Shown one piece after another: positions 27,044 through 35,268 of a stretch of 64,000 nucleotides of DNA. Below the pieces are notes generated by a model that worked only from the letters and a program-made list of their open reading frames with translations, did not search any database and had not been told where the DNA came from. The position numbers and the translations under genes were made by a program. This DNA comes from Streptomyces griseosporeus (GTDB taxonomy: Bacteria > Actinomycetota > Actinomycetes > Streptomycetales > Streptomycetaceae): positions 747,164 through 811,163 of the forward strand of contig NZ_BNBR01000002.1 of NCBI RefSeq assembly GCF_014656055.1. Direction: 5' to 3'. Each line of letters starts with the position of its first letter. Position 1 is the first letter of the stretch.

Positions 27044-28545
27044 ACGGCGCCCAGCTCCTCCCCCGCCGCGCGCCCCGGCGCCTGCGCCTCCTGCGCCCGG
27101 ACCCGGCCACGGCCGAGGGCGAGCGTGGCGAGGAAGGCGAGCGCGAGGGCGGCGAGGACGCCGAGGTTGGCGTACGCCCAGGAGCCGGATCTCCCGCCGA
27201 GGCCGAGCGGGCCGAGCAGATAGCCCTGCCAGTCCAGCCGGCCCGCGCTGGTGTTGGTCACCAGGCCCCAGCCGAGGGCGGTGGCCGCGAGGGTGATCAG
27301 GAGCGGGGTCGGCGGTACGTCGCCGTAACGGCCGTGCGGGCGGTAGAGGTCGGCTTCGTCGTAGTCGCGGCGGCGCAGCAGGAGGTCGGCGAGCATGATG
27401 CCGCACCAGGCGGCGACGGGGACGCCGAGGGTGGTGAGGAAGCCCATGAACGGGCCGAGGAAGTCGTCGGCGAAGAAGACGATGTACACCGATCCCGCGA
27501 TCATCAGCACGCCGTCGACGAGCGCGGCCAGCGGCCGCGGGATCCGCACGCCGGCCGAGAGCAGGGCGAGGCCGGAGGAGTAGATGTCCAGGACCGCGCC
27601 GCCGACCAGACCGAGCACGGCGACGACCGCGAACGGCACCAGGAACCATGTCGGCAGGAGCGTCGTGAGCGCGCCGATCGGGTCGGCGGCGACGGCCGCG
27701 CCGAGCGTGTCTGAGGAGCCGGCCAGCAGCAGCCCGAACACCAGCAGGAGCAGCGGCGCGAGCGAGGCGCCGAAGGTGGTCCAGCCGATCACGCCGCGGC
27801 CGGAGGAGGTGCGCGGCAGATAGCGGGAGTAGTCGGCGGCGGCGTTGACCCAGCCGAGTCCGAAGCCGGTCGTCATGAACACCAGCGCGCCGATGAACTC
27901 CTGGGCGGAGCCGGAGGGCACGGCGCTGACGGCGCTCCAGTGGATGTCGTCGGCGACGAGGGCGACGTAGACGAGGGTGAGGACGCCGGTCACCACGGTG
28001 ATGACCGTCTGCAGGCGCATGATCAGGTCGAAGCCCAGCACGCCGCCGGCGATCGTCAGCGCGCCGACGAGGACCAGCGCGACGATCTTGGTGCCGGTGC
28101 CGCCGCCCCAGCCGAGCCGGTCGAAGACCGTGGCGGTGGCCATGGCCGCCAGGGAGACGAGGACGGTCTCCCAGCCGACGGTGAGCACCCAGGAGACGAG
28201 GGACGGCAGGCGGTTGCCGCGCACCCCGTAGGCGGCGCGGCTGAGCACCATGGTCGGGGCGGATCCCCGCTTTCCGGCCACGGCGACGAAACCGCACAGC
28301 AGGAACGAGAAGACGATGCCGATCACGCCCGCGGCCAGCGCCTGCCAGAAGGAGATGCCGAAACCGAGCGCGAAGGAGCCGTAGCTCAGGCCGAGGACGG
28401 AGACGTTCGCGCCGAACCAGGGCCAGAACAGGGACCGTGGTGTGCCCTTGCGTTCGGCGTCGCCGATCACGTCGAGGCCGTGGGTCTCCACCTGGAGCGG
28501 GCGGTCGGCGGGCGTCTTGGCGGTGTCGTGTGGCTGCGTCGTCAT
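27040..28545 (-). CDS. NCS1-family permease (cytosine/purine/hydantoin type)
   Basis: The 501-residue membrane protein has about 12 helices. The N-terminal block F-W-P-W-F-G-A-N-V-S-V-L, then R-A-A-Y-G-V-R-G-N and D-Y-S-R-Y-L-P place it in the nucleobase:cation symporter-1 family close to CodB. Substrates are cytosine, purines, allantoin, hydantoins or related rings. It is coupled by overlap to the cysteine amidohydrolase. About 230 bp upstream are shared with a divergent gene of unknown function. Confidence 0.85.
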   Translation of the reverse strand: MTTQPHDTAKTPADRPLQVETHGLDVIGDAERKGTPRSLFWPWFGANVSVLGLSYGSFALGFGISFWQALAAGVIGIVFSFLLCGFVAVAGKRGSAPTMVLSRAAYGVRGNRLPSLVSWVLTVGWETVLVSLAAMATATVFDRLGWGGGTGTKIVALVLVGALTIAGGVLGFDLIMRLQTVITVVTGVLTLVYVALVADDIHWSAVSAVPSGSAQEFIGALVFMTTGFGLGWVNAAADYSRYLPRTSSGRGVIGWTTFGASLAPLLLLVFGLLLAGSSDTLGAAVAADPIGALTTLLPTWFLVPFAVVAVLGLVGGAVLDIYSSGLALLSAGVRIPRPLAALVDGVLMIAGSVYIVFFADDFLGPFMGFLTTLGVPVAAWCGIMLADLLLRRRDYDEADLYRPHGRYGDVPPTPLLITLAATALGWGLVTNTSAGRLDWQGYLLGPLGLGGRSGSWAYANLGVLAALALAFLATLALGRGRVRAQEAQAPGRAAGEELGAV

Positions 28546-28775
28546 CGGCGACCTGCCTGTCCTGGAGTGACGGTGCGGGTCTGTGCTGGTGTGTGTGGGG
28601 GGGGCTGTGCTGGTGCGGTGGGGTGGGTCGAGGTGACGGTAAGTGGGGGCGTCGGGGTGGTCAAGTGATCCGCTGCGGCGGAGGCGGTTGTACGGCGGCC
28701 GGGTGAGGGGTGAGTACCACGGCGGTCGTGGTTACCCGGGGGGCGGGGCCGGGACGCGATCGACGTGGAGTGCGC

Positions 28776-29174
28776 ATGGGGCACGAGAAGACGGAAGACG
28801 ACGGGCAGCGGCGTGCCGCGGCGGCCCGTGAGGCGCACGAGGAGCGCGTCGCCGGGCTGCACGGTGGCCTGCCGCCGGAGGCCCAGACGCCGGACCTGTC
28901 GGGCGGGGCCGGGCAGGGTGGGGCCGCCGGGCACGAGTACCCCGACTGGTCGGACCGGCACGAGCGGGTGTTCGACGCCCTGAGCGAGGCGCAGCAACGC
29001 AACCGCGGGCAGGCCGTCCATCTGGAGGACATCGCCGCCACCGCCGGACTCGGACTGGAGGAGACCCGCACGCTGCTGCACGACCTGACGAGGGTGCAGC
29101 GGCTGGTCACGGAGCTGGCGGGCGGCGACCGTCCGGACCTGGGGCCTCGGTACGAGGTCAAGCCGCGGATGTGA
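28776..29174 (+). CDS. Hypothetical small protein with a possible winged-helix C-terminal half
   Basis: I do not recognise a named family. The 132-residue product has a charged, low-complexity first half and a folded-looking second half. D-R-H-E-R-V-F-D-A-L is followed by V-H-L-E-D-I-A-A-T-A-G-L-G-L-E-E-T-R-T-L-L-H-D-L, which reads as a helix-turn-helix, and then R-L-V-T-E-L-A. GGAG precedes the ATG. Codon usage is normal for the window, so it is likely real. A DNA-binding role is only a guess. Confidence 0.55.
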   Translation: MGHEKTEDDGQRRAAAAREAHEERVAGLHGGLPPEAQTPDLSGGAGQGGAAGHEYPDWSDRHERVFDALSEAQQRNRGQAVHLEDIAATAGLGLEETRTLLHDLTRVQRLVTELAGGDRPDLGPRYEVKPRM

Positions 29175-29232
29175 GCGGGGGCGCGGCGGTGTCCCTCGGG
29201 CGGCGGTGGTCGTGGCGGGAGGGGTGGGGTGG

Positions 29233-29367
29233 CTGCGGGGTTGCTCGGGCCGGCGGTCGGCGTGGCGTCGAGGGTTGGCGGCGGGATGTTCAGGCCGGCG
29301 GTCGCCGTGGCGGCACGGGGAAGCGGCGGGATGTTCAAGCCGGAGGTCGCCGTGGCGGCACGGGGAG
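29233..29367. repeat. Three 45-bp tandem repeats spanning the 3' end of the Lrp-like gene
   Basis: Units 29278-29322 and 29323-29367 match at 42 of 45 bases; a third, 29233-29277, is more diverged. The period is a multiple of three. Each of the two good units contains the in-frame TGA of the Lrp-like gene (complement at 29335-29337 and 29290-29292), so the tail P-P-R-R-P-P-A-stop is repeated downstream. Confidence 0.7.
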
Positions 29368-30321
29368 GGTGCCGGGGCGTTTGACCGCCTGGCCGATGAT
29401 GACCGTCTCCGCCGCCTCCACGCCAAGTCCGGCCAGGTCTTGGCTGAGGAACCGGTAGAGGTCCGCCAGGTCGCGCATCCAGACGGCGGCCTGGAGGTTG
29501 GCCGTGCCCGTGGTGGCGAACGCGCCGTGGACCGCCGGGTGCGCGGCGAGGGCGCGGCCGGCGTCGTCCAGCCGGTCGGGGGCGACGCGGAGCAGGACGT
29601 TGGCGTCGATGGCCAGGCCCAGGCGCCGGGGATCGACGACGACGTGGGTGCGCAGCAGGCCGGTCGCGGTGAGGCGGGCGATGCGGCGACGGACGGTGGA
29701 TTCGGGGCGGCCGGTGCGGGCGGCCACCGCGGCGGCGGGCGCCCTGGCGTCATCCGCGAGGACGGCGAGGATGTCGCGGTCGGCCTGGTCGGCCTGGTCG
29801 GGAGCGGGTGGTGTGGGGGACCCGGCGGGGGTGAGGGCGGCGCGTTCGTCCGGGGTGAGTACGTCGTGCCGCCAGTCGGCGGCCTCGGCGAAGAGGTGCA
29901 GGATCGTGTCCGCGCTGACGGAGGTGACGGCACGGGTGGCGGGCAGTTCCCGGAAGACCAGGTGGTCGCGGGTACCGGGCCGGGTGAGGGAGACGGCGAG
30001 GATCTCGTCGCCGGAGGCGGACAGATCGATGAAGGGGATGTCGTCCCGTGCCGCCAGCGCCGCGGCGAGCGCGTCCCGCCGGGCGCCGAGCACCCGGATG
30101 CGCAGCAGCAGCGCGCCGACCGCCGAGGGCCGCGCGGGCAGGGCGATGACCCGGCAGGTGCCGTCGGCGGTCAGGGCCTGCCAGCGGCGGTGCACCGTGC
30201 GGGGGCTCATCCCGAGGGCGTCGGCGGCCCGCTCGGCGGTCAGCCGTCCGTCGCACTGGAGGGCGGCGATCAGCCGCTGGTCACGGATGTCGAGTACCTG
30301 ATCCGCCATGTCCCCCGCCAT
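29335..30321 (-). CDS. Double Lrp/AsnC-type transcriptional regulator
   Basis: The 328-residue protein is two Lrp-like units in one chain. Each has an AsnC helix-turn-helix (D-Q-R-L-I-A-A-L-Q-C-D-G-R-L near 13, and D-R-D-I-L-A-V-L-A-D-D-A-R near 180), followed by a RAM-like alpha/beta effector domain. A typical Lrp is 150-160 residues, so the length fits a tandem fusion. Such proteins respond to amino acids or small metabolites. The C-terminal tail P-V-P-P-R-R-P-P-A is basic and proline-rich and comes from the 45-bp repeats. It is divergent from the IMPase-like gene, possibly its target. Confidence 0.82.
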   Translation of the reverse strand: MAGDMADQVLDIRDQRLIAALQCDGRLTAERAADALGMSPRTVHRRWQALTADGTCRVIALPARPSAVGALLLRIRVLGARRDALAAALAARDDIPFIDLSASGDEILAVSLTRPGTRDHLVFRELPATRAVTSVSADTILHLFAEAADWRHDVLTPDERAALTPAGSPTPPAPDQADQADRDILAVLADDARAPAAAVAARTGRPESTVRRRIARLTATGLLRTHVVVDPRRLGLAIDANVLLRVAPDRLDDAGRALAAHPAVHGAFATTGTANLQAAVWMRDLADLYRFLSQDLAGLGVEAAETVIIGQAVKRPGTLPVPPRRPPA

Positions 30322-30444
30322 GGCCGTCAGTATCGCTCACTTCGAGGGCGGGGAGGCACACCGGTCGACCGGTCTCCCCCAGGATCGATGCATCTGATCG
30401 GCCCTCGCATCCACCGCATCCACCGCATCGAACAGGAGAACTTG

Positions 30445-31290
30445 ATGACGTACGACGACCTGCTCACCGGTATGACGGCCGCCGCTCAGGAGGCCGGTGA
30501 GCTGCTGAGGTCCGACCGGCTGAGGTCTGACCTGCCGGGGGCCGCGCCGCGTCCGGCGTCGGCGGGCACGTTCGCCGAGTTCGCCGCGGCCTTCGAGGCT
30601 GCGGAGGCGGCGCCCGCCGCGCTGCTGCGCCGGAGGCTGGAGCGGCTGCGGCCGGGTGTGGGCTGGGCCGACGAGCTGGACAGCCTGGCCGTGCTGCCGG
30701 CCGAGGGCGAGCGGTGGATCGTCGACGTGATCGACGGGGCGGTGCAGTTCCTGCAGGGACTGCCGCAGTTCTGCGTGAGCCTCGCGCTGGTGCGGGACGG
30801 CGAGCCGGTGGCGGCCGTGCTGCACGCGCCGCTGCTCGGCGAGACCTACCGCGCCGCCCGGGGGTACGGCGCCACCCTCGACGGGCGGCCGCTAGTCCCG
30901 TCGGGCAAGGCGGAGCCGGCCGCCGCGGTGGTGGCGACGAGTCAGCCGCCGTTCCCGGGGCGGCAGCCGGGGGTCGCCGAGGAGGCGGGGCGTGCGCTGA
31001 CGGCCGTGCTGCCGCACGTGGCCGCGGTGCGGAACCTGGGCCCGACCTCGTGGCAGATCGCCGACACCGCGGCCGGACGCCTGGACGCCTTCTGGGAGTT
31101 CGGCCGGGACGACACCAATCTGCTGCCGGGCGCCCTGATCGCCCGCGAGGCGGGCGCTGTGGTGACGGACATGGAGGGCCGCCCGTGGGCGGCGGGCGCC
31201 GACGGCTTCCTCGCGGCGGGCCCGGCGCTGCACGGGCGGTTGCTGGAAGTGCTCGCGGGTGCACCGCGGATGTCGCCGGTGGCCCGCTGA
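30445..31290 (+). CDS. Divergent inositol monophosphatase-family protein
   Basis: The 281-residue protein has the overall IMPase layout, but the metal motifs are altered. The canonical D-P-I-D-G-T-x-N-F appears as D-V-I-D-G-A-V-Q-F, and the usual W-D-x-A-A-G site is replaced by D-D-T-N-L-L-P-G. The rest (Y-R-A-A-R-G-Y-G-A-T-L-D-G-R-P-L, E-A-G-A-V-V-T-D) fits the family. It may have shifted substrate or weak activity. The upstream 123 bp include a 9-bp direct repeat (CGCATCCAC twice, then CGCATC) and are shared with the divergent Lrp-like gene. AACAGGAG precedes the ATG. Confidence 0.72.
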   Translation: MTYDDLLTGMTAAAQEAGELLRSDRLRSDLPGAAPRPASAGTFAEFAAAFEAAEAAPAALLRRRLERLRPGVGWADELDSLAVLPAEGERWIVDVIDGAVQFLQGLPQFCVSLALVRDGEPVAAVLHAPLLGETYRAARGYGATLDGRPLVPSGKAEPAAAVVATSQPPFPGRQPGVAEEAGRALTAVLPHVAAVRNLGPTSWQIADTAAGRLDAFWEFGRDDTNLLPGALIAREAGAVVTDMEGRPWAAGADGFLAAGPALHGRLLEVLAGAPRMSPVAR

Positions 31291-31460
31291 ATCTCCCGCG
31301 GATGCTGCCCGTTGAATTCTCTGAAATCCCTCGCGTAGTCCGTGAACCGATCGGCGGGCCTCATCCGATGAAGGGGTGAGTCGGTGAAGAGACACCGGCC
31401 GGAGAACACCCGAGGCACCGGAGAGTGCTTGAGGGTGCTGGAGAGAGGGAGAGGCACCCG

Positions 31461-31715
31461 ATGCTGGCCTGGCTGACCTACGTCCTGTTCGCCCTGGTGG
31501 CCGTGATGTACGTCCACTCCCTGATCGACTGCGTCCGCACCCCGTCGGCCCGCGTCCGCTGCCTGCCGAAGCCGCTGTGGCTGCTGTTCATGCTGTGGGC
31601 GCCGATCCTGGGCTCGCTCACCTGGACCTACTTCGGCAAGCTGCCCGAGCAGGCGGAGACGACCGGGTCCGGGACGGGGGCCGAGTCCGGGGCCCGCGAG
31701 CCCATACGGGCGTGA
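31461..31715 (+). CDS. Small membrane protein with PLD-nuclease N-terminal (PLDc_N) domain
   Basis: The 84-residue protein has two hydrophobic segments and the PLDc_N pattern: H-S-L-I-D-C-V-R-T between helices and K-P-L-W-L-L-F-M-L-W-A-P-I-L-G in the second, ending in a polar tail. The family is a two-helix membrane domain of unknown function, often encoded as a free-standing small protein in Streptomyces. GGGAGAGG lies before the ATG. The 170-bp upstream gap (31291-31460) has a possible TTGAAT/TAGTCC promoter at spacing 18. Confidence 0.75.
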   Translation: MLAWLTYVLFALVAVMYVHSLIDCVRTPSARVRCLPKPLWLLFMLWAPILGSLTWTYFGKLPEQAETTGSGTGAESGAREPIRA

Positions 31716-31804
31716 GCGCGCCGTGCGGGGGCCGAAGGGCCGGGGCTGTCGGGCCGGGACTGCGGGGGCCGGCACGGCGGGTGTCCGCTGCCGGTCGCTC
31801 CGGG

Positions 31805-32473
31805 TCAGGCCGTCACCAGTGCCAGGGTGAAGCCGTCGTAGCCCTTCTCCCCCACCGTCTGGACGGTGGTGGCGGTCAACCGGGGGTGCTCGGCGATGAG
31901 TTCGGTGAAGCGGCGGACGCCCTGGACGCGCGGGTCGGTGCTGGTGGGGTCGGTGACGGCGCCGTCGCGGACGACGTTGTCGCCGATGATGACGCTGCCG
32001 GGCCGGGTGAGCCGCAGGGACCAGTCGAGGTAGTCGGGGTTGGCGGGCTTGTCCGCGTCGATAAAGACCAGGTCGAAGGGGCCGGCGCCCTCCTGTTCGA
32101 GCAGTGGCAGGGTGTCGAGGGCCTTGCCGACGCGGACGTCGACGACGTGGTCGAGCCCTGCGCGGGCGATGTTGGCGGCGGCGACGGCGGCACAGTGCTC
32201 GTCGGCCTCCAGGGTGACCAGCCTGCCGCCCTCGGGCAGCGCGCGGGCGAGCCAGAGGGTGCTGTACCCGGCGAGGGTGCCGATCTCCAGGACCCTGCGG
32301 GCCCCCTGGACGCGGGTGAGCAGGTGCAGCAACTTGCCCTGGTTGGGGGCGACCTGGATCGCCGGGAGGCCGGCGGCGGCGGTGTCGGCGAGGGCGGCGC
32401 GCAGGGCGTCGTCCTCCTCGACCAGCAGGTCGTTGAAGTAGTCGTCCACGGCGGTCCAGATCTGCTGCCCCAC
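31805..32473 (-). CDS. SAM-dependent O-methyltransferase (family 3, caffeoyl-CoA/catechol type)
   Basis: The 222-residue protein has the class I methyltransferase motifs V-L-E-I-G-T-L-A-G-Y-S-T-L-W-L-A (SAM binding), L-V-F-I-D-A-D-K (catalytic metal Asp) and I-G-D-N-V-V-R-D-G (metal Asp/Asn), typical of Mg-dependent catechol-like O-methyltransferases. It would methylate a vicinal diol or phenol of unknown identity. The start is a GTG with GAAGGG 9 nt upstream. It stands alone, with about 90 bp to the PLDc_N gene it converges with. Confidence 0.87.
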   Translation of the reverse strand: MGQQIWTAVDDYFNDLLVEEDDALRAALADTAAAGLPAIQVAPNQGKLLHLLTRVQGARRVLEIGTLAGYSTLWLARALPEGGRLVTLEADEHCAAVAAANIARAGLDHVVDVRVGKALDTLPLLEQEGAGPFDLVFIDADKPANPDYLDWSLRLTRPGSVIIGDNVVRDGAVTDPTSTDPRVQGVRRFTELIAEHPRLTATTVQTVGEKGYDGFTLALVTA

Positions 32474-32736
32474 AGTGCATGCCCTTCGGTCGATGAGTTC
32501 CCTGAGGGAACTTACTGGGCGCCGCTGACCGCCCGCCAGTGCTTTACGGCGCTCCGGCCGGCTCCGGCCACCCATCCGACCACCCCTGGCACACAGCCGG
32601 CCACGCACTCGCCCGACCACCTGGTGACACGGTTCCCGGCCCGAAATCCCTTGCCCGGGCCGCCTGTCGGCTGGTTACGATCGCCTTGGCATCGCGTGTC
32701 GGTCACCGTCCGGGTGAGGCATGGAGGTGCCAGGAG

Positions 32737-33144
32737 ATGCCCCGGAGGCATTCCTTGTCCGTCGAGTTCAACCACACCATCGTCCACGCCCGGGACAACC
32801 GGGAGTCCGCGCGGTTCTTCGCGGAGCTGCTGGGACTGGAGATCACCGGAGAGTGGGGCCCGTTCGTGGCCGTCGCCCTGGCCAACGGCGTCACGCTGGA
32901 CTTCGCCACCATTCCCGCCGAGAGCATCACGCCGCAGCACTACGCCTTCCTGGTCTCGGAGGAGGAGTTCGACGCGGCCTACGCGCGCATCAGGGAGCGC
33001 GGCATCGAGCACTACGCCGACCCGCACCGCAGGCAGCCCGGCGCGATCAACCGTAACGACGGGGGTCGCGGCGTGTACTTCATGGATCCGGCGGGGCATG
33101 CGATGGAGCTGATCACGGTGCCGTACGGAGGGTGGCCCGCGTAG
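32737..33144 (+). CDS. VOC-family protein (glyoxalase/bleomycin-resistance-like)
   Basis: The protein is a single VOC domain: F-N-H-T-I-V-H-A-R-D at the start, F-F-A-E-L-L-G-L, and D-P-A-G-H-A-M-E-L-I at the end with the metal-type His and Glu in place. The ATG at 32737 gives 135 residues with GGAGG 9 nt upstream. A TTG at 32755 with GGAGG 6 nt upstream gives (M)SVEFNHTIV, close to how I remember relatives starting, and may be the true start. A TTGCCC-19-TACGAT promoter is possible at 32651-32681. Its 3' end overlaps the convergent isomerase gene by 32 bp. Confidence 0.78.
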   Translation: MPRRHSLSVEFNHTIVHARDNRESARFFAELLGLEITGEWGPFVAVALANGVTLDFATIPAESITPQHYAFLVSEEEFDAAYARIRERGIEHYADPHRRQPGAINRNDGGRGVYFMDPAGHAMELITVPYGGWPA

Positions 33145-33517
33145 CGGAACCGTAGGGCGGCCGGGCCGGGCCGCGCGTGGAGGGGAAGAGACGGTAGGAG
33201 GCGGCCAGGTCCCGCACCTCCACCGAGAGGATCGCCCCCTCGGGCACATGCCGGGCCAGCAGGGCGAGGACGCTCTCCGACAGGTGGGCCTTCGTCGCCT
33301 CCGAGCGGCCCGGCATGAGGCCCACCTCCACATGGACCAGGGGCGTGAGCCCGCCCGGCCCGTCGCCGACCCAGGTCTCCTCCGGCCGCAGCAGGGTCTT
33401 GCACACACCCGTCGTGCCGGATTCCTCGACGACGAGCGGGTGCAGCTCCTTCAGGAGAGCCGTCCGGTCGAAGGCGCCGTCCAGCTGGGTGGAGTAGGTG
33501 ACGGTCAGGTGCGGCAT
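33113..33517 (-). CDS. 5-carboxymethyl-2-hydroxymuconate isomerase-like tautomerase
   Basis: The 134-residue protein starts MPHLTVTYST, exposing the N-terminal proline that is the catalytic base of the tautomerase superfamily. The middle (V-C-K-T-L-L-R-P-E-E-T, H-V-E-V-G-L-M-P-G-R) and the subunit length fit CHMI of homoprotocatechuate breakdown. No other gene of that pathway is nearby, so the physiological role is open. It overlaps the end of the convergent VOC gene by 32 bp. An upstream ATG (MPEETRIVGKVF) is in frame but would bury the proline. Confidence 0.78.
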   Translation of the reverse strand: MPHLTVTYSTQLDGAFDRTALLKELHPLVVEESGTTGVCKTLLRPEETWVGDGPGGLTPLVHVEVGLMPGRSEATKAHLSESVLALLARHVPEGAILSVEVRDLAASYRLFPSTRGPARPPYGSATRATLRTAP

Positions 33518-33707
33518 GAAGACCTTTCCCACGATCCTGGTTTCTTCAGGCAACCATTTTCCCTCACGCGGGAGGCAGCCCCCACACCGAGCCCGAAGTC
33601 AACGGAAGCAGCGGTTCCGGTGCGCGGATACGCTGGCGTCATCGGTTGCCGGCCGGCGGCCAGCGCACCCCGACTCGACCGATGTGCACCGGGATGAGGA
33701 GGAAGCG

Positions 33708-34001
33708 ATGTCGCACACCACGGAATGGCAGGTCCACCTGCGGCTCGTCGAGGACGAGCGCGGCACGACCAAGGCGGAGGTCGTGCTGGACACCGGGCAC
33801 GGATCCCTGACCGGCCACGGAGTGGCACAGCGCAATCCCGCGGACGAGAACGTGCCGGAGATCGGCGACGAGCTGGCAGCGGGCCGCGCCCTGCACGACC
33901 TCGGACGGCAGCTGGTCACCAACGCCCGCCAGGACCTCCACCAGATGAGCCCGCCCGAGCCCGAGCCGGAGCCCCACCCGGCGAGCGGCTGGCTCTCCTG
34001 A
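33708..34001 (+). CDS. DUF1876 (dsRBD-like fold) protein
   Basis: The 97-residue protein has the family pattern T-E-W-Q-V-H-L-R-L-V-E-D, G-T-T-K-A-E-V-V-L-D-T, G-H-G-V-A-Q-R-N-P-A-D and E-I-G-D-E-L-A-A-G-R-A-L. DUF1876 is frequent in actinobacteria, one or several copies per genome, with no proven function. The C-terminal tail alternates Pro and Glu. An excellent GAGGAGGAAG precedes the ATG. Confidence 0.82.
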   Translation: MSHTTEWQVHLRLVEDERGTTKAEVVLDTGHGSLTGHGVAQRNPADENVPEIGDELAAGRALHDLGRQLVTNARQDLHQMSPPEPEPEPHPASGWLS

Positions 34002-34036
34002 CACGCGTTCTCGCCCGCCCGACTCTCACATTCACA

Positions 34037-34071
34037 TGTTCAAATGAACACCCGCGTGTTAGAAATGGCGC
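34037..34071 (+). promoter_or_regulatory. Operator and leaderless promoter of the DeoR gene
   Basis: TGTTCAAATGAACA (34037-34050) is a perfect 6-bp inverted repeat around AA. TGTTCA at its left end and TAGAAA (34060-34065) are 17 bp apart and can serve as -35 and -10. The ATG follows 6 bp later, so the transcript likely starts at or beside the start codon. The dyad covers the -35, which fits autorepression by the DeoR protein. Confidence 0.6.
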
Positions 34072-34857
34072 ATGGGTGTCGCCGATCGTCTCGACCTGAC
34101 CCTGCGCCTCGTGCAGGGCTCCGACCGCGTGTCCGTCGCCGAGCTGGCCCAGCGGCTCGGCGTGTCCGAGATGACCGTGCGCCGGGACCTCGGCACGCTG
34201 GAGCGCCAGGGTCTGGTGCGCAGGGTGCACGGCGGCGCCGTCGCCACGCGCCCGCGGGAGGAGGGCGGGGGCTTCGCCGCCCGGGAGCAGTGGCAGGCCG
34301 GCACGAAGGACCGGCTGGGAGCGGCCACGGCCGCGCTGGTGGAGCCGGGCTCGCGGGTGCTGCTGGACGCGGGCACCACGACGGTGCACGTGGCGGCGTA
34401 TCTGGCGGAGCGGGCCCCGCTGACGGTCGCCGTGCTGAGTCTGCAGACGGCCGTCGTCCTCGCGGACCGGCCGGGGATCGAACTGCTCGTGCTGGGGGGC
34501 CGTTCCCGGCCGGGTGAGCGGTCGCTGGTGGGTCCGCTGGCGCTGCGGACGATCGAGTCGCTGAGTTTCGACTGCTTCGTGATGTCGATCGGCGGGGTGC
34601 ACGCCGAGCACGGCTGGTCGGAGTTCTCCCTGGACGACGCGGCCGTCAAGCAGGCCGGGCTCGCCCAGTCGGCGCGCACGGTCACCGTCGCGGACGCGAC
34701 CAAGCTCGGCGTCCGCGCGTTCAGTCAGGTCGCCGCGCTGCCGGCGGTGGACTGCTTCGTCACCGACGCCGCCGCCGAGGATCCGCACACCCATCCCAAT
34801 GGCCCGCAGACGCTCCAGGCGCTGCGGGACGCCGGTGTCGAGACCCGTCTGGTCTGA
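34072..34857 (+). CDS. DeoR-family transcriptional repressor
   Basis: The 261-residue protein has a DeoR helix-turn-helix (V-S-V-A-E-L-A-Q-R-L-G-V-S-E-M-T-V-R-R-D-L) and the linker R-V-H-G-G-A-V. The sugar-phosphate sensing domain has the family motifs L-D-A-G-T-T-T near 100 and D-C-F-V-M-S-I-G-G-V near 165, plus V-A-D-A-T-K-L-G. Ligands are usually phosphorylated sugars. It heads a small operon with a deoxyribosyltransferase-like gene and a Nudix gene, so a nucleoside- or sugar-phosphate signal is plausible. Confidence 0.88.
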   Translation: MGVADRLDLTLRLVQGSDRVSVAELAQRLGVSEMTVRRDLGTLERQGLVRRVHGGAVATRPREEGGGFAAREQWQAGTKDRLGAATAALVEPGSRVLLDAGTTTVHVAAYLAERAPLTVAVLSLQTAVVLADRPGIELLVLGGRSRPGERSLVGPLALRTIESLSFDCFVMSIGGVHAEHGWSEFSLDDAAVKQAGLAQSARTVTVADATKLGVRAFSQVAALPAVDCFVTDAAAEDPHTHPNGPQTLQALRDAGVETRLV

Positions 34858-34890
34858 CGCCGGCCCGCCGAACCCACCGAGGAGTGGCCT

Positions 34891-35268
34891 GTGAACACCG
34901 CCGAACGCCCCTTGATGATCCTGGTCGCGGGACCGTACCGGTCCGGCACCGGTGACGACCCGCGCAAGCTCGACGCGAACGTCCGGGCGATGAACGAGGC
35001 CGCGCTGAGCCTGTTCCGGGCCGGTCACCTCGGGGTCACCGGGGAGGCGCTCGCCCTGCCCCTGCTGGAGACGGCCGGGAGCACCGGCCCCGGCGACGCG
35101 CTGTACGAGGAGATCTTCCACCCGGTCGCCGAACAGCTGCTGGCCCGCTGCGACGCGGTGCTGCGCATAGGCGGGCCCTCGGAGGGCGCCGACCGCATGG
35201 TCGAGCGGGCGCGGGCCTGGGGCAAGGCCGTCTACACCGGCCTCGACGAGATCCCGGCCGCCCGGTGA
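34891..35268 (+). CDS. DUF4406 / nucleoside 2-deoxyribosyltransferase-like protein
   Basis: The 125-residue protein has the Rossmann-like start L-M-I-L-V-A-G-P-Y-R-S-G and a late catalytic-type block G-G-P-S-E-G-A-D-R-M-V-E-R-A. This resembles nucleoside 2-deoxyribosyltransferases, in which the Ser/Glu region binds the sugar. The start is a GTG with GAGGAG upstream, 33 bp after the DeoR stop. Its stop overlaps the Nudix start by GTGA. I infer a role in nucleoside or nucleotide-sugar turnover. Confidence 0.7.
   Translation: MNTAERPLMILVAGPYRSGTGDDPRKLDANVRAMNEAALSLFRAGHLGVTGEALALPLLETAGSTGPGDALYEEIFHPVAEQLLARCDAVLRIGGPSEGADRMVERARAWGKAVYTGLDEIPAAR

Noticed and set aside
29175..29367. CRISPR array
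   Set aside because: The 45-bp units are directly adjacent without spacers, differ internally, overlap a gene end, and no cas genes are present.
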